Below, one piece after another: positions 6,693 to 9,846 of a stretch of DNA of 9,846 bases. Position numbers and translations under genes: made by a program. Below the pieces are notes generated by a model, which was not told where the DNA came from, searched no databases, and worked only from the letters and a program-made list of their open reading frames with translations. Numbering within the stretch: the first letter of the stretch is position 1; each line of letters begins with the position of its first letter. Source of the stretch: an uncultured Clostridia bacterium (GTDB lineage: Bacteria; Bacillota; Clostridia; Oscillospirales; Oscillospiraceae). Where the stretch lies: contig CALYTU010000053.1 in assembly GCA_945487445.1 (NCBI GenBank), positions 1-9,846 of the forward strand, read 5' to 3'.

Positions 6693-7529
6693 TCATTCTA
6701 CGATCACGGTGAGGATCACCGTGGCGATTTCACCGGAAATACCGGTGTAGTAATAGTACACCTCATAGACGCCAGGAGTATCAGTGTCCACATTTGACGC
6801 GTTGACCGAGACCTTGGACAGGGGGACGGTCTTGTCCGCTTCCGGGGACATGGGATCTGTCACCTCATCGAGATAGCTGCGGAACGAAACGTGCTCGCCG
6901 GTTTTCACATAGATCAGGTAATCCTTCAGTTGAATCGCCGGCCGGGAGGGGGTGTTGTCGATGATCTGGACCGTCAGGGGCAGATAGCTCGTGTCGCCCA
7001 TCCGGTTTGTGACGCTGAGCATGGCGGTGTATGTGCCGGGGGTGTTGTTAATCACGGTGGATTCTTCCAGCTTCAGCCGCCCGGAGATGTCACCGTCCCG
7101 CTGATCGGTCACGGTGACATAGCCGGTGAAGGTGACCGGCTGACCCATGCCAAAGATCATGGGCTGTAAGAGCCGAAAGCGGGGGGGCAAGTAATCCCGG
7201 TATCGGATCGTCCGCGAATAGGTGGCATAGTTGGAGGACTCATCGAAAACGATGTAGGACACATTCACGTCCGTGTCGTTGATGAGCTGAGAAATCGCCC
7301 TAACGCGGATTTTCGAGGTCAGATCGCCGTCCACATTGTCATAAGCACTCAGTCCCTGCATCAGCGCCTGTTCGGGATCTGTGACGCTGACCTCCAGCAG
7401 TTCGGCTTCAGACCGGAACGCAGGTGCGCTGGTGTCCTCATGGGTGTAGTTGTAGAAGTACAGACTGGCAGCGCCCGCCAGCGCCAAAAAGAAAAGAATA
7501 ATCAGGGTGATTCGTACATATTTCAGCAT
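6693..7529 (-). CDS. Membrane-anchored extracellular protein with Ig-like (DUF5011-like) repeats
   Basis: A 278-aa protein with one N-terminal membrane span (about 7-27, after MLKYVR). No signal-peptidase or lipobox motif is seen, so it is probably anchored with the rest outside. The exterior holds about three beta-sandwich-like repeats: about 34-112 (with AYDNVDGDLT), 113-190 (TDQRDGDIS, then NNTPGTYTAMLSVTNRMGD) and 194-278 (VDTDTPGVYEVYYYYTG). The pattern D-x-x-DGD-[IL]-[ST] followed by TPGxYxxxxxVxxxxG is typical of DUF5011/HYR-like bacterial Ig domains, often found in surface proteins. No catalytic motif is visible. The gene lies between a phosphatase and two BY-kinases, 11 and 10 bp from its neighbours, and its ribosome site GGAG directly follows the phosphatase stop codon. 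A role in binding polysaccharide or the kinases' outer domains is possible but unproven. Confidence 0.85.
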   Translation of the reverse strand: MLKYVRITLIILFFLALAGAASLYFYNYTHEDTSAPAFRSEAELLEVSVTDPEQALMQGLSAYDNVDGDLTSKIRVRAISQLINDTDVNVSYIVFDESSNYATYSRTIRYRDYLPPRFRLLQPMIFGMGQPVTFTGYVTVTDQRDGDISGRLKLEESTVINNTPGTYTAMLSVTNRMGDTSYLPLTVQIIDNTPSRPAIQLKDYLIYVKTGEHVSFRSYLDEVTDPMSPEADKTVPLSKVSVNASNVDTDTPGVYEVYYYYTGISGEIATVILTVIVE

Positions 7530-7540
7530 AACAGATCTCC

Positions 7541-8263
7541 TTACAGAGTTTGATCCTTTGCGATTTTCAAAGGATTCTCATAGAGCAGAAGCTCCGGGTC
7601 CGCCTCGGGGAAGCGCTGCGCCAGGCAGTTGAGCAGCGCACCGAAATGGGGGGTGCGGTGCAGAAAATGATGTGCATCGGAGGCGATGACGGACACCGCA
7701 CGGCGCCGAAGCAGCAGCGCCGCCGTGACATAGGCTTCTTCGCCCAGATCGCCGAGCAGGCTGCCCTTGTTGAGCTGGAGCACGCGGCCGTCGTCGGCCC
7801 ACTGCTGAGCCAGCATCGGCGCGCGCTGGACGCAGTAGTAACGCTCCGGATGTGCTACCACGGGAACCAGACCCTCCGCCTCCACGGCGCGCAGACACTG
7901 TTCCATATAGGCGGGGTCCTCATCGAAATAAAACTCCAGCAGCAGATAGCGTGAACCATTGAGCGTCATGAAGTCGCCGGCTGCCAGGTGGTCTTCAAAG
8001 TGACCGCGGGCCAAAACCTCGGCGCCGGAGAGAATCTTCACCGGAATGCCGGCCTCATCGACGGCGTCCTGCAGATCGGTGTAGGCCCGGATCAGCGCGG
8101 GGGAGTGGAAATTCTGCTGCACGTTTCGGGTGTTGCAGTGGGGCGTGGCAAAGATGTGGGTAACGCCGGAGCTCGCCGCCATGGCCGCCATCTCGAGCGA
8201 GATCCCCGGATCCGCTGCGCCGTCGTCCAGACCTGGGAGGATATGACAGTGAAGATCCATCAT
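7541..8263 (-). CDS. CpsB/YwqE-type PHP-domain tyrosine-protein phosphatase
   Basis: A 240-aa metal-dependent phosphatase of the polymerase-and-histidinol-phosphatase fold, which dephosphorylates BY-kinase tyrosine tails in Gram-positive capsule systems. Metal-ligand motifs are complete and in order: DLHCHILPGLDDG (3-15, His5 and His7), SLEMAAMA with Glu24, FATPHCN with His42, GAEV with Glu82, AHPERY with His138, and SDAHH with Asp196 and His198. Length is normal for the family (about 240-255 aa). The start is ATGATG at 8263; the first Met gives the usual M-x-D-x-H-C-H beginning. The ribosome site is a G-run (GGGGG) about eight bases upstream, not a classical GGAGG. It is the first gene of the operon, ahead of both kinases, matching the known pairing of this phosphatase with BY-kinases. 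It is predicted to be cytoplasmic, with no membrane span. Confidence 0.95.
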   Translation of the reverse strand: MMDLHCHILPGLDDGAADPGISLEMAAMAASSGVTHIFATPHCNTRNVQQNFHSPALIRAYTDLQDAVDEAGIPVKILSGAEVLARGHFEDHLAAGDFMTLNGSRYLLLEFYFDEDPAYMEQCLRAVEAEGLVPVVAHPERYYCVQRAPMLAQQWADDGRVLQLNKGSLLGDLGEEAYVTAALLLRRRAVSVIASDAHHFLHRTPHFGALLNCLAQRFPEADPELLLYENPLKIAKDQTL

Positions 8264-8281
8264 CGCCTACACCCCCAATCT

Positions 8282-8307
8282 ATATGTTATGCTTTAGAAT
8301 AACATAT
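8282..8307. promoter_or_regulatory. Candidate operator: perfect 9-bp inverted repeat over the operon promoter
   Basis: ATATGTTAT (8282-8290) and ATAACATAT (8299-8307) are exact complements separated by 8 bp. Two of the four inner positions (C-G and T-A) also pair, so the symmetry is nearly continuous. It covers the -10 box (8296-8301) and the expected start site (about 8289) of the phosphatase/kinase operon. Because transcription would begin inside it, it should act as DNA, not RNA. A dimeric repressor site is the simplest reading; the regulator is unknown and not in this window. Confidence 0.6.
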
Positions 8308-8324
8308 TTTCCGAATAATTGCAA
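8296..8324 (-). promoter_or_regulatory. Probable promoter of the phosphatase/BY-kinase operon
   Basis: On the minus strand, TTGCAA (8324-8319) and TATTCT (8301-8296) are separated by 17 bases, and TGT before the -10 supplies an extended TGn element. Predicted start is near 8289, giving a leader of about 26 nt. It is the only good minus-strand promoter seen in the divergent spacer. Confidence 0.65.
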
Positions 8325-8383
8325 CCGCTCCGTACGAAAAAACCGGGAAAGATTGAATTTTTTTCTGATGGGAATAAAACATC

Positions 8384-8412
8384 TGGACAACTGGAAAAAA
8401 TCGGTGTATAAT
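8384..8412 (+). promoter_or_regulatory. gap promoter
   Basis: TGGACA (8384-8389) and TATAAT (8407-8412) with a 17-base spacer match the housekeeping sigma factor consensus (5/6 and 6/6). An A/T-rich stretch at 8350-8380 may act as an UP element. Start expected near 8419, about 70 nt before the ATG, consistent with a strongly expressed glycolytic gene. Confidence 0.88.
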
Positions 8413-8419
8413 GATCGGG

Positions 8420-8469
8420 ACGACTGCGAAAGTCGTTGATCGAATGTTTTAAAACTGCGCATCGGCGCA
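8420..8469 (+). other. Two small hairpins in the gap mRNA leader
   Basis: ACGACT-GCGAA-AGTCGT (8420-8436) would form at the very 5' end of the transcript, and TGCGC-ATCG-GCGCA (8456-8469) ends seven bases before the ribosome site. No known riboswitch motif is recognised. A 5'-end hairpin of this kind often protects stable mRNAs; that role is inferred. Confidence 0.5.
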
Positions 8470-8475
8470 CGAAAT

Positions 8476-8480
8476 GGAGG
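8476..8480 (+). promoter_or_regulatory. gap ribosome-binding site (fixes the start)
   Basis: GGAGG lies eight bases before the ATG at 8489. An in-frame ATG at 8474 overlaps this site and has none of its own, so the five-residue MEEFP extension is not translated. Confidence 0.85.
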
Positions 8481-8488
8481 AATTTCCT

Positions 8489-9520
8489 ATGTCTGTTAAA
8501 GTTGCCATCAACGGGTTTGGCCGCATCGGCCGTCTGGCCTTCCGTCAGATGTTCGGCGATCCTGACTATGAGATCGTGGCCATCAATGACCTGACCTCTT
8601 CCAAGATGCTGGCGCATCTGCTCAAGTACGACTCTACGCAGGGCAATTACGCGCTGACCCACAAGGTCGAGTTCAATGAGGGCGAGGGCGAGGACAACTA
8701 CATTGTCGTTGATGGCAAGAAGATCGTCATCTATAAGATGCCCAACGCCGCCGATCTGCCCTGGGGCAAGCTGGGCGTTGACGTGGTGCTCGAGTGCACC
8801 GGCTTCTACACCAGCAAGGCCAAGGCGCAGGCTCATATCGACGCGGGTGCCAAGAAGGTTGTCATCTCTGCTCCGGCCGGCAACGACCTGCCCACCATCG
8901 TTTTTAACGTCAACCATGAGAAGCTGACCCGCGAGGATAATATCATCTCCGCCGCTTCCTGCACCACCAACTGCCTCGCTCCCATGGCCAAGGCCCTCAA
9001 CGGCTACGCGCCCATCTGCTCCGGCATCATGACCACCGTCCATGCCTACACCGGCGATCAGATGCCTCTCGACGGCCCGCAGAGAAAGGGTGACCTCCGC
9101 CGCTCCCGTGCCGCTGCTGTGAACATCGTTCCCAACTCCACCGGCGCCGCCAAGGCCATCGGCCTGGTCATTCCTGAGCTGGCCGGCAAGCTGATCGGCT
9201 CCGCACAGCGTGTTCCCACCCCCACCGGCTCCACCACCATCCTGATCGCCGTGGTCAAGGGCAAGGACGTCACCAAGGAAGGCATTAACGCCGCCATGAA
9301 GGCCGCCTCCAACGAGAGCTTCGGCTACAACGAGGACGAGATCGTTTCCTCCGACATCATCGGCAGCCGTTTCGGCTCCATCTTTGACGCCACCCAGACC
9401 ATGGTCTCCAAGATCGACGAAGAGACCTATCAGGTTCAGGTCGTGTCCTGGTACGACAACGAGAACTCCTACACCAGCCAGATGGTCCGTACCATCAAGC
9501 ATTTCTCCAACCTGCTGTAA
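8489..9520 (+). CDS. gap: Glyceraldehyde-3-phosphate dehydrogenase, type I
   Basis: A 343-aa cytoplasmic enzyme of glycolysis: glyceraldehyde 3-phosphate + NAD+ + phosphate to 1,3-bisphosphoglycerate. The Rossmann start is VAINGFGRIGRLAFRQ (5-20), with Asp34 in AINDL favouring NAD over NADP. The catalytic motif is ASCTTNCLAPMAKAL (156-170), with nucleophile Cys158; the phosphate-site region is RRSRAAAVNIVPNSTGAAKA and the C-terminal part contains SWYDNENSY. Length is normal. Codon choice is dominated by C-ending codons, more than in its neighbours, as expected for high expression. It has its own promoter and terminator, so it is monocistronic; pgk and tpiA are not adjacent. The start at 8489 (MSVKVAINGFGRIG) follows from the ribosome site and from family N-termini. 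Confidence 0.98.
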   Translation: MSVKVAINGFGRIGRLAFRQMFGDPDYEIVAINDLTSSKMLAHLLKYDSTQGNYALTHKVEFNEGEGEDNYIVVDGKKIVIYKMPNAADLPWGKLGVDVVLECTGFYTSKAKAQAHIDAGAKKVVISAPAGNDLPTIVFNVNHEKLTREDNIISAASCTTNCLAPMAKALNGYAPICSGIMTTVHAYTGDQMPLDGPQRKGDLRRSRAAAVNIVPNSTGAAKAIGLVIPELAGKLIGSAQRVPTPTGSTTILIAVVKGKDVTKEGINAAMKAASNESFGYNEDEIVSSDIIGSRFGSIFDATQTMVSKIDEETYQVQVVSWYDNENSYTSQMVRTIKHFSNLL

Positions 9521-9566
9521 GAATCGGAACGATCCGGGATTTTGTTACGGATCGGCTGTATGAAAC

Positions 9567-9612
9567 AACCGCGAAGAGCTCCGTCCGGTCGGGCGGGGCT
9601 TTTTGCGGTTGA
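9567..9612 (+). terminator. Intrinsic terminator of gap
   Basis: AGCTCCGTCC (9577-9586) pairs with GGGCGGGGCT (9591-9600), ten pairs with two G-U, around the loop GGTC, followed by TTTTT (9601-9605). Outer AACCGC (9567-9572) and GCGGTT (9607-9612) can extend the structure. It lies about 55 bases after the gap stop codon. Confidence 0.92.
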
Positions 9613-9745
9613 ACACACAATCAGTGGGAAAAAGAATCCGTTTCGCGGACCGGACTAGAAGCGTTTTATCAGAGAATAGTATCAGACGCCGCAGGATCAT
9701 AAAACTGATTAGCTCCGAAATATTTCAAAAAACAGCAGATTTTTC

Positions 9746-9774
9746 TTGACAAATCGGAAGGAACTGCATATAAT
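9746..9774 (+). promoter_or_regulatory. tRNA promoter, perfect consensus
   Basis: TTGACA (9746-9751), 17 bases, TATAAT (9769-9774): an exact match to the housekeeping consensus. Start expected near the G at 9781, about 13 bases before the mature tRNA. The spacer 9613-9745 upstream holds nothing recognisable apart from the small palindrome GAAATATTTC (9717-9726). Confidence 0.92.
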
Positions 9775-9793
9775 AAACAAGCCGAATGCAAAT

Positions 9794-9846
9794 CCGCCCT
9801 TAGCTCAGTTGGTAGAGCAACTGACTCTTAATCAGTGGGTCCCGGG
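9794..9846 (+). tRNA. tRNA-Lys (anticodon CTT), 3' part cut by the window end
   Basis: Reads in order: 7-base acceptor strand CCGCCCT (9794-9800), TA, D arm GCTC...GAGC (9803-9818), anticodon arm ACTGA-CTCTTAA-TCAGT (9820-9836) with anticodon CTT at 9827-9829 (decodes AAG), a 5-base variable loop GGGTC, and the first T-stem strand CCGGG. The 3' half of the T arm, the acceptor and CCA lie beyond the window. It may be the first of a tRNA cluster. Confidence 0.95.

Noticed and set aside
8294..9502. 402-codon minus-strand open frame
   Set aside because: Antisense to gap and running into the divergent promoter region; Gly/Asp/Val-rich shadow with no motif.
9613..9745. Possible small gene or RNA between gap and the tRNA
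   Set aside because: No open frame with a ribosome site, no promoter-terminator pair, only a 10-bp palindrome and short weak hairpins.

Overview
The window looks like chromosomal DNA from a Gram-positive Clostridia-type bacterium, probably a gut Oscillospiraceae/Ruminococcaceae relative. This rests on moderately high GC, strong GGAGG ribosome sites, sigma-A promoters, fused Wzz/BY-kinases paired with a PHP-type phosphatase, a tetrahydrofolate riboswitch before an ECF transporter, and short hairpin repeats of the TTTCGAACGAAGTGAGAAAT kind. The genus is an inference. There is no phage, transposase, CRISPR or rRNA.

Left part (1-2300, minus strand): folate salvage. An extended -10 promoter drives a leader with a class I THF riboswitch (2124-2233). 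A ribosome-site hairpin followed by six T's comes next, then folT (1538-2080), the substrate-binding part of an ECF folate importer, and folC (17-1291), which polyglutamylates and so traps folates. Two related hairpin repeats (1327-1427, well preserved; 2301-2402, decayed) lie on either side of the folT unit.

Middle part (2407-8324, minus strand): a compact five-gene operon. In order of transcription it encodes a CpsB/YwqE-type PHP tyrosine phosphatase, a membrane-anchored protein with Ig-like (DUF5011-like) repeats, two different tandem Wzz/BY-kinase fusions with glycine-tyrosine tails, and a class I PLP aminotransferase. Spacers are 1 to 11 bp, and a 12-bp-stem terminator closes the unit. 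Its promoter (8296-8324) is overlapped by a perfect 9-bp inverted repeat with an 8-bp spacer (8282-8307), which looks like an operator. No glycosyltransferase, flippase or polymerase is present, so this is a kinase/phosphatase control module without the sugar-assembly genes that usually accompany it, at least within the window.

Right part (8384-9846, plus strand): gap (type I GAPDH) is transcribed divergently from the operon, with a near-consensus promoter, a roughly 70-nt leader with two small hairpins, and a strong terminator. After about 130 bp with nothing recognisable, a perfect-consensus promoter precedes a tRNA-Lys(CTT) gene cut by the window end.

The most notable items are the tandem BY-kinase module with an interposed Ig-like protein, its palindromic operator candidate, and the THF riboswitch-folT-folC unit. 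None is clearly a wholly new system, but the first combination is less usual.
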